NCBI GenBank assembly: GCA_018240745.1
Contig: JAFEFF010000179.1
Coordinates: 1 to 47,356, forward strand
Length of the DNA stretch: 47,356 nt
Direction of reading: 5' to 3'
DNA from: Pseudomonadota bacterium
Lineage (GTDB): Bacteria; Pseudomonadota; Alphaproteobacteria; Reyranellales; Reyranellaceae
The notes beneath the pieces are model-generated. The model saw nothing but the letters and a program-made list of their open reading frames with translations, made no database searches and was not told the DNA's origin. This document shows, one piece after another, positions 24,876 to 33,468 of the stretch. The stretch's first letter is position 1; each line of letters opens with the position of its first letter. Position numbers and translations under genes: made by a program.

Positions 24876-25580
24876 ATGACCGACATCGTCGTCAAGACCG
24901 TCGAAGAGCTGAAGTCGGCGCCCGAGGAATATCGCGAAGCCGTCGGCAAGCTCGTGATCAGCCACGCCATCAACGAGCTCTACGGCGCGCAGGTGTTCGA
25001 CGAGCCGGCGATCGCGCTGGCGCCCAATCCCTATGCCAAGTGGCTGACCTGCCGCGTGGCCATGGAGGAGTACGGCCACCATGTGCGCTTCAAGCAGCTC
25101 GGCCAGCAGATCGGCATCCCCGAGGAGCGCATGATGCCGGGGTCGGCCAAGAAGCCGCTGTCGATCTTCGAGTTCCCACTCAAGACCTGGGAGGAGTTCG
25201 TCGCCATCAAGCTGCTGGCCGACCTCGCCGAGATCCTGCAGGTCGAGGACCTGCTGCACTGCACCTTCCATCCGCTGCGCAATCTTGCCCGCGCGACCAT
25301 GCCGGAGGAGCGCTTCCACGCGCAGTTCGGCGAGGACTTCTCGGCCGAGCTGGTGAAGACGCCGGAGGGCAAGGCGCGGCTGCAGGCGGCGGTCGACGAG
25401 TACTGGCCGTACCTGCCCAAGTTCTTCGGCGGCTCGAAGTCGAAGAACAACGAGATCTTCCGCAAGTGGAAGATCAAGCAGCGCACCAACGACGAGATGC
25501 GCGAGGACTTCGTCAGGCGCGCGACCGAAGTCGCCGCCAAGTACGGCCTCACCCTGCCCGAGGTGCGACAGGCGGCGTGA
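24876..25580 (+). CDS. PaaA/PaaC family diiron CoA-thioester oxygenase
   Basis: A 234-residue protein of the phenylacetic-acid catabolic (PF05138) ferritin-like family. Candidate diiron ligands are E34 (INELYG), E65 and H68 (EEYGHH), E145 and H148 (EERFHAQ), plus an acid among D116, E119, E124 and D125 (LADLAEILQVED). The two ExxH pairs argue for a catalytic PaaA-like role, while the length is nearer PaaC (248). Only one subunit is encoded here, with a reductase and an SDR, so it differs from the PaaABCDE epoxidase of phenylacetyl-CoA. An AAGGAG ribosome site supports the start. A hairpin element (family B) follows 7 bp after the stop. Confidence 0.86.
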   Translation: MTDIVVKTVEELKSAPEEYREAVGKLVISHAINELYGAQVFDEPAIALAPNPYAKWLTCRVAMEEYGHHVRFKQLGQQIGIPEERMMPGSAKKPLSIFEFPLKTWEEFVAIKLLADLAEILQVEDLLHCTFHPLRNLARATMPEERFHAQFGEDFSAELVKTPEGKARLQAAVDEYWPYLPKFFGGSKSKNNEIFRKWKIKQRTNDEMREDFVRRATEVAAKYGLTLPEVRQAA

Positions 25581-25587
25581 TCTCTTT

Positions 25588-25670
25588 GCTGGGAGCGCGC
25601 CACTCCAGTGGCGCATCTTCTCGTGCTCATGCGAAGACCATGAGCGCCACTGGAGTGGCGCGCTCCCAGC
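25588..25670. repeat. palindromic repeat, family B copy 2
   Basis: Perfect 27-bp arms at 25588-25614 and 25644-25670, closely matching the arms at 5887-6002. It fills the gap after the diiron oxygenase, and the next gene's ATG begins one base after it. Confidence 0.88.
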
Positions 25671-25671
25671 C

Positions 25672-26190
25672 ATGAGCGTTTTCCTCGGGCCCTTGCGCAC
25701 AGAGATCCGCGCCGCGTCGTGGTTCGCCGCGCTGGGCGAGCCGTTGACGGACGGCGACCGCGCCGAGGCGAGGACCTACGCCGGCACCGGCGACGTCGAG
25801 CTGGTGACGTCGTGGCCGGAGGCCGAGCGATTCCTGAAGTCACCGGCAACGCTCGACTGGTGGGAGCGCGAGGAAGCGCTGCGCAAGGAGCTGCTGGCGC
25901 GCGCCGAGGCACGGCATCCCGAGCGTGCCTTCTGGACCTCGCTGACCGAGCTCACGACCGAGGCGGGCGATCTGGTGCACGGCAAGGCGGCGACCGCGGC
26001 GGCGCGCATGACGGGTGCGGCGCCGGCTTCGATCCATGTCGCGGCGGGCGCCGCCTCCCAGGGGATCTATCAGCTCGCGGTGGCGCGGATGGCCGGCGAG
26101 ACGGCGTCGCTGTTCGAAAGCAAGTTCCGGCTGTTCGCGGCAGGACGCTGGCCGCTCGGCGTCGCGGGCTCTAGGCTGTTCCTCTTCTAG
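25672..26190 (+). CDS. conserved-looking hypothetical protein
   Basis: A 172-residue protein I do not recognise. It is rich in Ala, Arg and Glu, has no clear signal peptide or membrane helix, and includes an ELTTEAGDLVHGKAATAAARMTG stretch that looks helical. Codon use matches its neighbours and it starts the run leading into the alpha/beta hydrolase 12 bp later, which supports it being real. The ATG at 25672 lies directly against the family B palindrome, leaving no room for a ribosome site, so the true start may be internal. Confidence 0.6.
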   Translation: MSVFLGPLRTEIRAASWFAALGEPLTDGDRAEARTYAGTGDVELVTSWPEAERFLKSPATLDWWEREEALRKELLARAEARHPERAFWTSLTELTTEAGDLVHGKAATAAARMTGAAPASIHVAAGAASQGIYQLAVARMAGETASLFESKFRLFAAGRWPLGVAGSRLFLF

Positions 26191-26202
26191 AAGAGGACAG
26201 GA

Positions 26203-27021
26203 ATGCAGCGCACTGTCGGCAAGCTCGAGCGGCCGTTCGGCAAGCTCCACTACGAAGTCACCGGCAGCGGCCCGGCGCTGCTGTTCGCGCACGGGCTGGG
26301 CGGCAACCAGATGAGCTGGTGGCAGCAGGTCGCGCACTTCGCGCCCGATTACACCTGCGTGACCTTCGCCCATCGCGGGTTCGCGCCGTCGGACAGGATC
26401 GCGTCGGGTCCCGATCCCGCCGACTATGCCGGCGATCTCGCGGCCTTGATCGACCATCTCGGCTTCAACGACGTGCGCCTGGTCGGCCAGTCGATGGGGG
26501 GCTGGACGGTGCTCGAGTACGCGATCGCCCATCCCGACAAGGTGACGGCGCTCGTCCTCAGCTCGACCTCCGGCACGATCGACCGTCGCGGCGCCGACCC
26601 GACCGGCGGCCAGCAGTACGATGCGTGGATGAAGGATGCCGAAGCGAAGATCGCCGCGGGCCTCGCCAGGGGCGTTCACCCCGCCGTCGGCCTCGCCGCC
26701 GCCGAGCGCTCTCCCGCGTTGCACCTTCTTTACAGGAGCATCGACGAGATGGCGGGCGCGCTCGACAAGGAGAAGGTGCGCGCCGGCTTGCGTCGCACAG
26801 CGACCCGCACGCTCGACGGGCTGAAGGACTTTCGCGTGCCCACCCTGCTGATCGCGGGCGGCCAAGACGTTGTTTTTCCATCGTTCCTCGCCGCCAACAT
26901 CGCCGCGAAGCTGCCTTGCGGCGACGCAAAGCTGATGCCCGACTCTGGGCACTCGCCATATTTCGAGCAGGCCGCTACGTTCAACCGCTTGGTGGAGGCC
27001 TTCCTCTCCCTCCACCGCTAA
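26203..27021 (+). CDS. alpha/beta hydrolase
   Basis: A 272-residue alpha/beta hydrolase with the oxyanion HGLGGNQMSWW, nucleophile elbow GQSMGG (S97), acid in GGQDVVFP and the histidine in PDSGHSPYFEQ. The pattern is close to the 3-oxoadipate enol-lactonase/C-C hydrolase group. Given the oxygenase operon just upstream it could cleave a ring-opened or lactone intermediate, though a palindrome and an unknown gene lie between. An AGGACAGGA ribosome site precedes the ATG. The M81 gene follows 7 bp later. Confidence 0.87.
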   Translation: MQRTVGKLERPFGKLHYEVTGSGPALLFAHGLGGNQMSWWQQVAHFAPDYTCVTFAHRGFAPSDRIASGPDPADYAGDLAALIDHLGFNDVRLVGQSMGGWTVLEYAIAHPDKVTALVLSSTSGTIDRRGADPTGGQQYDAWMKDAEAKIAAGLARGVHPAVGLAAAERSPALHLLYRSIDEMAGALDKEKVRAGLRRTATRTLDGLKDFRVPTLLIAGGQDVVFPSFLAANIAAKLPCGDAKLMPDSGHSPYFEQAATFNRLVEAFLSLHR

Positions 27022-27028
27022 GGAGGAG

Positions 27029-28570
27029 ATGTTGTCCAAGGACAACCCGCGAATCGCCGTGCTGGGATTCGCCATCGAGTGCAATCGCTTTTCCCCGGTC
27101 AGCACCAAGGAAGATTTCGAGACCGATGTCGACATCCGCGGCAACCGCATCGTCGCCGAGGGCCGGGCGGCGGCGGCAATCACCCTGCCCGACCTGCCGG
27201 GCTTCTTCGCCGAGATGGACCGCACCGGCCCGTGGACCCCGGTGCCGCTGCGCGTCTCGCAGGCGCAGCCCGGCGGCCCGGTCGAGCGCACCTTCTTCCA
27301 GGAGTTCCTCGCCGAGATCGGCGCCGGCCTGAAATCCGTCCTGCCGGTCGACGGCGTGTTCGTATCCTGCCACGGCGCGGCGCTGGCCGAAGGGACCGAC
27401 GATCCCGACGGCGACCTGTTCGAGCTGGTGCGCGGCATCGTCGGGCCCGACGTGCCGGTGGTCGCGGTGTTCGACCTGCACGCCAACGTCTCGCGGCGCA
27501 TGACCGACAATCTCTCGGTGTTCGTCGGCTACCTCGAGAACCCGCACAACGACATCCACGAGCGCGGCGTCGAGGCGGCCAGGCATCTGCGCGAGTGCCT
27601 GGCCGGCGCGCAAACCGCCGTGACGATGGTGAAGGTGCCGATCGTCTCGCCGCCGATCGCCTTGCTCACCGCCCGCGGCCCCTACGCCGACCTGATCAGG
27701 TACGGCCAGACGAAAGTCGGCGGCGACATCATGAACGTGTCGGTGATGGCGGGCTTCGCCTACGCCGATTCACCGAAGAACGGGCTGACCGCCGTGGTGA
27801 CCGCGCGCAACGGCAGGCGCGAGGCGGCGGCCGCGTTGTCTCTCGACATCGCCAAGCGCGCCTGGGGCATGAAGGAGCGCTTCAAGCGCGGCATGATGGG
27901 TCTGTCCGACTCGGTGCAGCTCGCCGCCTCGGTCGGCCGCGACCGCAGGCGCAAGCCGATCATCCTGGCCGACGTCGCCGACAATCCCGGCGGCGGCGCA
28001 CGCGGCAACACGACCTACCTGTTGCGCGCGCTCAAGAGCGCCAACGCCAAGGGCGTGATCTTCGGCGTGTTCAACGATGCCGCCCTCGCCGCCAAAGCGC
28101 ACGAGCTGGGCGAAGGCGCGATCTTCACCGCCTCGTTCAACACCAGGGAGACGCACGAATTCTCCCTGCCGTTCGATGTCGAGGACGCCAAGGTCGTGAA
28201 GCTGAGCGACGGCAAGTTCACCGGCCGGCGCGGCGTGCTGCGCAACGTCGCCGCCGACATGGGACCGTCGGCCCTGCTCGATCTCGGCGGCATACAGATC
28301 GTCGTGATCACCCACCGCTGCCAGTGCATGGACCCGCGCCAGTTCGAGATCTTCGGCCTCGACATCGCCCAGGCGCGCGTCGTGGTGGTCAAGAGCCGCG
28401 GCCATTTCCGCGGCGGATTCGACGAGTTCTTCAAGCCCGAGCAGATCTACGAGGTCGACTGCCCCGGCCTGACCTCGCCGGTGCTGGCCAACTTCACCTG
28501 GACCAAGCTGCCCCGCCCGGTCTACCCGCTCGACGAGGAGACCACCTGGACCCCGCCGGCGATCGTCTGA
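27029..28570 (+). CDS. M81 family metallopeptidase (MlrC-like)
   Basis: A 513-residue protein of the M81/MlrC family. The N-terminal domain has FAIECNRFSPV, FVSCHGAALAEG and VVAVFDLHANVS, typical metal-binding and family motifs, and the C-terminal domain has IVVITHRCQCMDPRQFEIFGLD. MlrC breaks down linearised microcystin peptides; most relatives are of unknown substrate, often beside peptide transporters. Here it precedes a peptide-type ABC binding protein, in line with a small peptide substrate. A strong AGGAGG ribosome site lies before the ATG at 27029. Confidence 0.88.
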   Translation: MLSKDNPRIAVLGFAIECNRFSPVSTKEDFETDVDIRGNRIVAEGRAAAAITLPDLPGFFAEMDRTGPWTPVPLRVSQAQPGGPVERTFFQEFLAEIGAGLKSVLPVDGVFVSCHGAALAEGTDDPDGDLFELVRGIVGPDVPVVAVFDLHANVSRRMTDNLSVFVGYLENPHNDIHERGVEAARHLRECLAGAQTAVTMVKVPIVSPPIALLTARGPYADLIRYGQTKVGGDIMNVSVMAGFAYADSPKNGLTAVVTARNGRREAAAALSLDIAKRAWGMKERFKRGMMGLSDSVQLAASVGRDRRRKPIILADVADNPGGGARGNTTYLLRALKSANAKGVIFGVFNDAALAAKAHELGEGAIFTASFNTRETHEFSLPFDVEDAKVVKLSDGKFTGRRGVLRNVAADMGPSALLDLGGIQIVVITHRCQCMDPRQFEIFGLDIAQARVVVVKSRGHFRGGFDEFFKPEQIYEVDCPGLTSPVLANFTWTKLPRPVYPLDEETTWTPPAIV

Positions 28571-28663
28571 CTCTTCCGGACCAACCGGCGGTCCGCATGA
28601 GCTTGACCGGAGGAAGCGGGCGACCTTCACTTCGCCAACCATGAATCGATAGGGAGTTCGCTC

Positions 28664-30229
28664 ATGCTTCGCCGTTCGCTCCTCGCCTCTTCTGCCCTTT
28701 TGCTGGCGCGGCCGGCGCTCGCGGAAACGAAGACCCTCAAGGTCGTGATGCATTCGGATCTCAAGATCCTCGATCCGATCTGGACCACCGCCTATATCGT
28801 GCGCGACCACGGCTTCCTGATCTACGACACGCTGTTCGCGCTCGACAGCAGGCTCGAGCCCAAGCCGCAGATGGTCGAGAGCTGGACGATGAGCGACGAC
28901 AGGCTCACCTGGACCTTCAAGCTGCGCGACGGCCTCGAGTGGCACGACGGCCAGCCAGTGACCTCCGCCGATGTCATCCCGTCGATCAAGCGCTTCAACG
29001 ACAAGGACGTCCAGGGCGGCCTGCTCGGCAGGATGACCAGGGAAATGACGGCGGTCGACGACAAGACCTTCCGCATCGTGCTCAAGGAGCCGTTCGCGCT
29101 GATGCTCAAGACGCTGGCGAAGTCGTCGTCGGTGCCGCTGTTCATCATGCCCAAGCGCGTCGCCGAGCTGCCGATCAGCCAGCAGCTCAGCGACACCACC
29201 GGCTCGGGCCCGTTCATCTTCAAGAGGGACGAGTGGAAGCCCGGCGAGAAGGTCGTCTACGTCCGCAATGCCGGCTACAAGCCGCGCACCGAGCCGCCGT
29301 CGGGCCTGGCCGGCGGCAAGGTCGCCAAGCTCGATCGCGTCGAATGGATATCGATCCCCGACAGCCAGACCGCGATCAACGCGCTGCTGACCGGCGAGAT
29401 CGACATGCTCGAGGAACCGTCGCACGACCTGCTGCCGGTCCTCGAGAAGGACAAGAACATCGAGATCGTCACCCTTAACCCGCTCGGCAACACCTACATC
29501 TTCCGCTTCAACTGGAAGCAGCCGCCGTTCGATAATCTCAAGGTCCGCCGCGCCGCCGAGTACGCGCTGAACCAGCCGGACTTCCTCAAGGCCACGATCG
29601 GCGACCCGCGCTGGTACAAGGAATGCCTGGGCATGTTCGGCTGCGGCGACGTGCCGTTCCAGACCACGATCGGCACCGACGGCATCCTGAAATCCAACTT
29701 CGAGGAGTCCAAGAAGCTGCTCAAGGAAGCCGGCTACGACGACAAGCCGATCGTGGTCATGCAGACCACCGACCTGAACGTGCTGACCAACCTCGCGCCC
29801 GTCGCCAAGGAGCTGCTGGAAAAGGGCGGCTTCAAGGTCGACATGCAGTCGATGGACTGGCAGACGCAGGTCAGCCGCCGCGCCAAGAAGGTGCCGGTCG
29901 ACAAGGGCGGCTGGAACATCTCGATGACCGCGGCGTCGGCAGTGCTGCTCACCGATCCGATCATCAACCACTACACCGAGGCGAGCGGCGACCGCGCCCA
30001 GTTCGGCTGGCCGTTCGACGAGGAGATCGAGAAGATGCGCATGGAGTTCGCCCGCGAGAGCGACCCCAAGAAGCAGTTCGCCCTGGCCGAGCGGATCCAG
30101 AAGCGCGTCCTCGACCTCGGCGTCACCGTGCCGCTCGGCCAGTTCGTGCAGCCGATGGCCCGGCGCAAGACCGTGACCGGCAACGTCGCCTCGCCGGTCA
30201 CGGTGTTCTGGAACGTCGAGAAGAGGTGA
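28664..30229 (+). CDS. ABC transporter substrate-binding protein, family 5 (peptide/opine type)
   Basis: A 521-residue periplasmic binding protein of the dipeptide/oligopeptide class. A signal peptide with twin arginines (MLRRSLLASSALLLARPALA) precedes the mature part, which has KPQMVESWTMSDDRLTWTFKLRDGLEWHDGQPVT typical of SBP_bac_5. No permease or ATPase of this class is present within the window, so it must work with distant components. It is probably co-transcribed with the M81 gene 93 bp upstream. An ATAGGGAG ribosome site supports the start. Confidence 0.9.
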   Translation: MLRRSLLASSALLLARPALAETKTLKVVMHSDLKILDPIWTTAYIVRDHGFLIYDTLFALDSRLEPKPQMVESWTMSDDRLTWTFKLRDGLEWHDGQPVTSADVIPSIKRFNDKDVQGGLLGRMTREMTAVDDKTFRIVLKEPFALMLKTLAKSSSVPLFIMPKRVAELPISQQLSDTTGSGPFIFKRDEWKPGEKVVYVRNAGYKPRTEPPSGLAGGKVAKLDRVEWISIPDSQTAINALLTGEIDMLEEPSHDLLPVLEKDKNIEIVTLNPLGNTYIFRFNWKQPPFDNLKVRRAAEYALNQPDFLKATIGDPRWYKECLGMFGCGDVPFQTTIGTDGILKSNFEESKKLLKEAGYDDKPIVVMQTTDLNVLTNLAPVAKELLEKGGFKVDMQSMDWQTQVSRRAKKVPVDKGGWNISMTAASAVLLTDPIINHYTEASGDRAQFGWPFDEEIEKMRMEFARESDPKKQFALAERIQKRVLDLGVTVPLGQFVQPMARRKTVTGNVASPVTVFWNVEKR

Positions 30230-30237
30230 GAGGGCCA

Positions 30238-30272
30238 CTTCGGCATCTCTTCTTCTCCTCGCGGTGCCGAAG
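30238..30272. terminator. inverted repeat after the ABC binding protein
   Basis: CTTCGGCA (30238-30245) and TGCCGAAG (30265-30272) are perfect arms around a 19-base pyrimidine-rich loop, 8 bases after the stop codon. No T-tract follows, so termination is only possible. No other feature was seen before the TRAP gene at 30391. Confidence 0.4.
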
Positions 30273-30390
30273 AGCATGACGTGACAGCAGCTCGAGCAAG
30301 AAACCGCACGCCTCCTGCGCGAAACGGTTGTCGCCGTCATCCCGGCATGCGAACCTCTCAGACAACTTGGATGGATAGGGGGAGCGTACG

Positions 30391-31389
30391 ATGGGCGGTA
30401 ACAGGCTTATTTCGGGCTTGGCCCTGCTGGCGGGAGTCGCGCTGGGCGCCGGCGGCGCGCTGGCCCAGACCAAGCATTTCAGGCTCGCCTACGACCAGCC
30501 GGTCGGCACCGGGTACGGCGTCGGCGGCAAGATCTTCGCCGACAAGCTCAAGGAGCTGAGCAAGGGCACGATCCTGATCGACCAGTATCCCGGTGCCCAG
30601 CTCGGCCAGGAACCGCAGGTGCTGCAGTTGGTGAAGACCGGCGACATCGACTTCTGCTTCAGCTCCTCGGCCAACGCCGCGACGCTCTCGCCGCAGGCCG
30701 GCGTGATGTCGCTGCACTTCCTGTTCCGTGACGAGGACCATCTCAAGAAGTCGATCGCCAGCCCCGAGGTGTCGAAGGCGGTGCGCACGATGGTCGACGA
30801 GACCGTACAAGGCGCCCATGTGCTGGCGCTGCTGACGCTCGGCTTCCGCAACATCTATTCCAAGAAGGAGATTCACAAGCTCGACGACATCAAGGGCATG
30901 AAGGTCCGCGTCCAGGCGACGCCGACCGAGGACACCATGTTCCCGGCCTACGGCGCGCAGATCGTCCATATGCCGTTCGGCAACGTCTACACCTCGCTGC
31001 AGACCGGCGTGGTCGACGCCGCCGAGAACGGCGTCAACGTCTTCCTGGTGAACAAGCACTACGAAGTGGCGCCGGTGATGTCGATGACGGAGCACGAGGC
31101 CAACAACAACCTGCTGTGGATCAGCGACAAGCTGTGGTCGGGCCTCACGGCCGAGCAGAAGGGCTGGGTGCAGGCCGCTGCCGACGAGGTCGCCAGGCAG
31201 GAGCCGGGAAAGGGCTTCGAGCTCGAGCACCAGTCGGCCACCAAGCTCAAGAGCATGGGCGTGAAAATCGTGACCGACGTCGACAAGTCGGGCTTCACCA
31301 AGGTCGCCGCGCCCTACCTCGACAAGATGGCCAAGGAGCTCGGCCCGCACGCCGACAAGATCCGGCAGCTCATTGCGGCGGTGAAGTAG
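30391..31389 (+). CDS. dctP: TRAP transporter substrate-binding protein (DctP)
   Basis: A 332-residue DctP-family periplasmic binding protein. The signal peptide ends at GGALAQ; the mature protein has GTGYGVGGKIFADKLKELSKGTILIDQYPGAQLGQEPQVL. DIKGMKVRVQATPTE contains the arginine that binds the substrate carboxylate and VYTSLQTGVVDAAENG is the family signature. It delivers a carboxylate such as an organic or sugar acid to the DctQM permease, whose genes follow 37 bp later. The ligand cannot be predicted. Confidence 0.93.
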   Translation: MGGNRLISGLALLAGVALGAGGALAQTKHFRLAYDQPVGTGYGVGGKIFADKLKELSKGTILIDQYPGAQLGQEPQVLQLVKTGDIDFCFSSSANAATLSPQAGVMSLHFLFRDEDHLKKSIASPEVSKAVRTMVDETVQGAHVLALLTLGFRNIYSKKEIHKLDDIKGMKVRVQATPTEDTMFPAYGAQIVHMPFGNVYTSLQTGVVDAAENGVNVFLVNKHYEVAPVMSMTEHEANNNLLWISDKLWSGLTAEQKGWVQAAADEVARQEPGKGFELEHQSATKLKSMGVKIVTDVDKSGFTKVAAPYLDKMAKELGPHADKIRQLIAAVK

Positions 31390-31426
31390 AGGGCTCGTCG
31401 ACACGACGACCGGAGGAGCGTCTCGT

Positions 31427-31984
31427 ATGGCCGAGGACCGGTCGCTGGTGCTTCCCCGGCAACGGCACCTCAAGTGGCGCGCGCTCGACGGTCTCGAGGC
31501 CGTCCTGATGGTGTTGTGCGGGGTGACGCTGTTCGGCTTCAGCTTCTCGGTGGTGTGCGACATCGTCACCCGCGAGATCGGCCATCCCTGGCTGTGGCTG
31601 CAGGAGGTTACCTCGACCTTCTTCGTCTACGGCATCTTCATCGGCGCCGCTGTCGCGACCCGGCGCAACGATCACCTCTACCTGGCTGCGGTCGGCGATT
31701 CGCTGACCGGCCGCCCGCGCCTCGCCATCGAGGTGATGATCCGCCTGGTCGTGATCGCCGTCGGCCTGTTCCTGACCTGGTTCGGCTACATCAACTTCCT
31801 GCGCGGATTCGCAAGCTTCCGCATGCCGTCGATGACGCCGATCGCCTCGCTTTACGCCGCGATCCCGATCTCCGGCGCCCTGATCGCGCTGTTCGCCCTC
31901 GAGCAGCTGGTCAACGGCTGGCGCAACGGCTTCGAATCCCCGCCTGAAGAGCAGATGCCCGAGGACGGAGCCGGCCTGCCATGA
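31427..31984 (+). CDS. dctQ: TRAP transporter small permease (DctQ)
   Basis: A 185-residue, four-helix DctQ subunit with a long N-terminal cytoplasmic extension of about 20 residues. Helices include LMVLCGVTLFGFSFSVVCDIV, WLWLQEVTSTFFVYGIFIGAAVATRRNDH (with the conserved small-permease motif) and MIRLVVIAVGLFLTWFGYI. It overlaps dctM by 4 bp (ATGA), with which it forms the sodium-driven permease. A GGAGGAGC ribosome site precedes the ATG at 31427. Confidence 0.91.
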   Translation: MAEDRSLVLPRQRHLKWRALDGLEAVLMVLCGVTLFGFSFSVVCDIVTREIGHPWLWLQEVTSTFFVYGIFIGAAVATRRNDHLYLAAVGDSLTGRPRLAIEVMIRLVVIAVGLFLTWFGYINFLRGFASFRMPSMTPIASLYAAIPISGALIALFALEQLVNGWRNGFESPPEEQMPEDGAGLP

Positions 31985-33321
31985 GCGCGACCCTGGTCCT
32001 CGGCATCATGACCTTCCTGTTCCTGTTCTTCGGCTATCTCGGCGTGCCGGTGGCGTTCTCGCTGACCGCCGGCGTCGCGATCGGCACGATCTTCACCGAC
32101 GTCACCTTCGCGGCGATCGTGCAGAAGATGTTCGATGGCGTCGATTCCGAGGCGCTGCTGGCCATTCCGTTCTTCCTGCTGGTCGGCGAGCTGATGAGCT
32201 CGGCGAACGTCGTGCAGCGGGTGATCAACCTCTCGCTGTCGCTGGTCGGCCACGTCAAGGGGGGCCTCAGCCAGGTGGTCGCCGTCTTCAGCATGTTCTT
32301 CTCGGAGATGTCGGGCTCGACCACCGCCGACGTCGCCGTGATGAGCCGCACGCTCGGCGTGTCGATGAAGAACGAGGGCTACGATCCGCCGTTCGTCGCC
32401 GCCATCATCGCCTCGGCCTCGACCATCGCCGCGCTGGTGCCGCCGTCGATCACCGCGGTGGTCTATGGCGCGGTCGGCAACGTGTCGATCGCCGGCCTGT
32501 TCATGGCGGGCTTCCTGCCCGGCTTCATGATCGGCATCGGGCTGATGATCTTCTGCTACTTCTTCGGCCCGATCGGCATCCGCCGACCGCGCTCGAGCTT
32601 CGGCCAGGTCGCGCGTGCGGCCAAGGAGGCGGCGCTGCCGCTGATGATCCCGGTGATCCTGCTGGGCGGCATCCTGACCGGCTGGTTCACGCCGACCGAG
32701 GCGGGCGTGGTGGCGGTGGCCTGGATCCTCCTGGTGGTGATCCCGTTGCTCAATCCCAAGCACATCGGCAACCTGCCGCGCGACTTCTGCTACGCCGGCC
32801 TGATCTACTCCCTGCCGCTGATCACGATCGCCGCGGCGACCGCCTTCGGCTGGATGCTGGCCTACCTGCGCGGCGCGATCGTGATCTCCGATTTCATCAC
32901 TTCGATCGCCGGCAGCGACCCGCACCTGATCCTGCTGCTGCTGGTGGCGCTGTTCACCATCGTCGGCGACTTCATCGAGCCGGTGCCGACCATCATCATC
33001 TTCATGCCCCTGGTGAACGCGCTGACCGAAGCAGGCAGCATCAACCCGGTGCACATGGGCGTGGTGCTGATCGTCACGCTGGCCTTCGGCCTGATCACGC
33101 CGCCCTACGGCCTGGTGCTGCTGATGGCGTCGAAATTCGTCGGCGTGCCCTTCTCGAGGGCGTTGAAAGCCGCGCTGCCGATCTACGTCGTGTTCCTGGC
33201 CACGATCGTCTTCACCATCTTCGCGCCGAGCGCAGTCCTGTGGCTGCCCAAGCACGTGATGCCGCAGGCGGTCGGCTGCTTCAAGAATCCCAGCGGCACC
33301 GGCTACATCTGCCCGTCGTAG
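31981..33321 (+). CDS. dctM: TRAP transporter large permease (DctM)
   Basis: A 446-residue DctM subunit with about a dozen membrane helices. FFLLVGELMSSANVVQRVINL, FFSEMSGSTTADVAVMSRTLGVSM and ALVPPSITAVVYGAVGNVS are the conserved family regions, and ITPPYGLVLLMASKFVGVP is the late signature. It is the sodium-coupled channel of the transporter and the last gene of dctPQM. A small hairpin begins at its stop codon. It ends with a short cysteine-containing tail (GCFKNPSGTGYICPS), which is unusual. Confidence 0.94.
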   Translation: MSATLVLGIMTFLFLFFGYLGVPVAFSLTAGVAIGTIFTDVTFAAIVQKMFDGVDSEALLAIPFFLLVGELMSSANVVQRVINLSLSLVGHVKGGLSQVVAVFSMFFSEMSGSTTADVAVMSRTLGVSMKNEGYDPPFVAAIIASASTIAALVPPSITAVVYGAVGNVSIAGLFMAGFLPGFMIGIGLMIFCYFFGPIGIRRPRSSFGQVARAAKEAALPLMIPVILLGGILTGWFTPTEAGVVAVAWILLVVIPLLNPKHIGNLPRDFCYAGLIYSLPLITIAAATAFGWMLAYLRGAIVISDFITSIAGSDPHLILLLLVALFTIVGDFIEPVPTIIIFMPLVNALTEAGSINPVHMGVVLIVTLAFGLITPPYGLVLLMASKFVGVPFSRALKAALPIYVVFLATIVFTIFAPSAVLWLPKHVMPQAVGCFKNPSGTGYICPS

Positions 33322-33336
33322 GGCCGGCATCGGCCC
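33321..33336 (+). terminator. short GC-rich hairpin after dctM
   Basis: GGGCCG (33321-33326) and CGGCCC (33331-33336) pair around GCAT, starting at the last base of the dctM stop codon. No T-tract follows, so it may mark the transcript's end only weakly. Confidence 0.35.
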
Positions 33337-33468
33337 TCAGATTTCGCTCCCGCGCTTGGCGATGCCGCGCAGGACGAAGATCGCCGCCACCGCGCCGACA
33401 GGGTCGAGGATCCAGTTGAGGGCGCTGAAGGAGGGATCGAACAGCTCCCGTTACGTGAACACGCTCAT
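33337..33468 (-). pseudogene. small membrane ORF interrupted by a stop codon
   Basis: Reading from the ATG at 33466-33468 on the minus strand gives MSVFT, a TAA at codon 6, then RELFDPSFSALNWILDP and VGAVAAIFVLRGIAKRGSEI with a TGA at 33337-33339. The second part reads like a small membrane protein with one helix. A single base change would restore a 43-residue ORF. It converges on dctM. I cannot name a family. It may be a relic of a small gene, a sequencing error, or chance. Confidence 0.4.

Noticed and set aside
27770..30340. Minus-strand open frame of 856 codons
   Set aside because: Antisense to the M81 and ABC binding protein genes; no domain in the translation.
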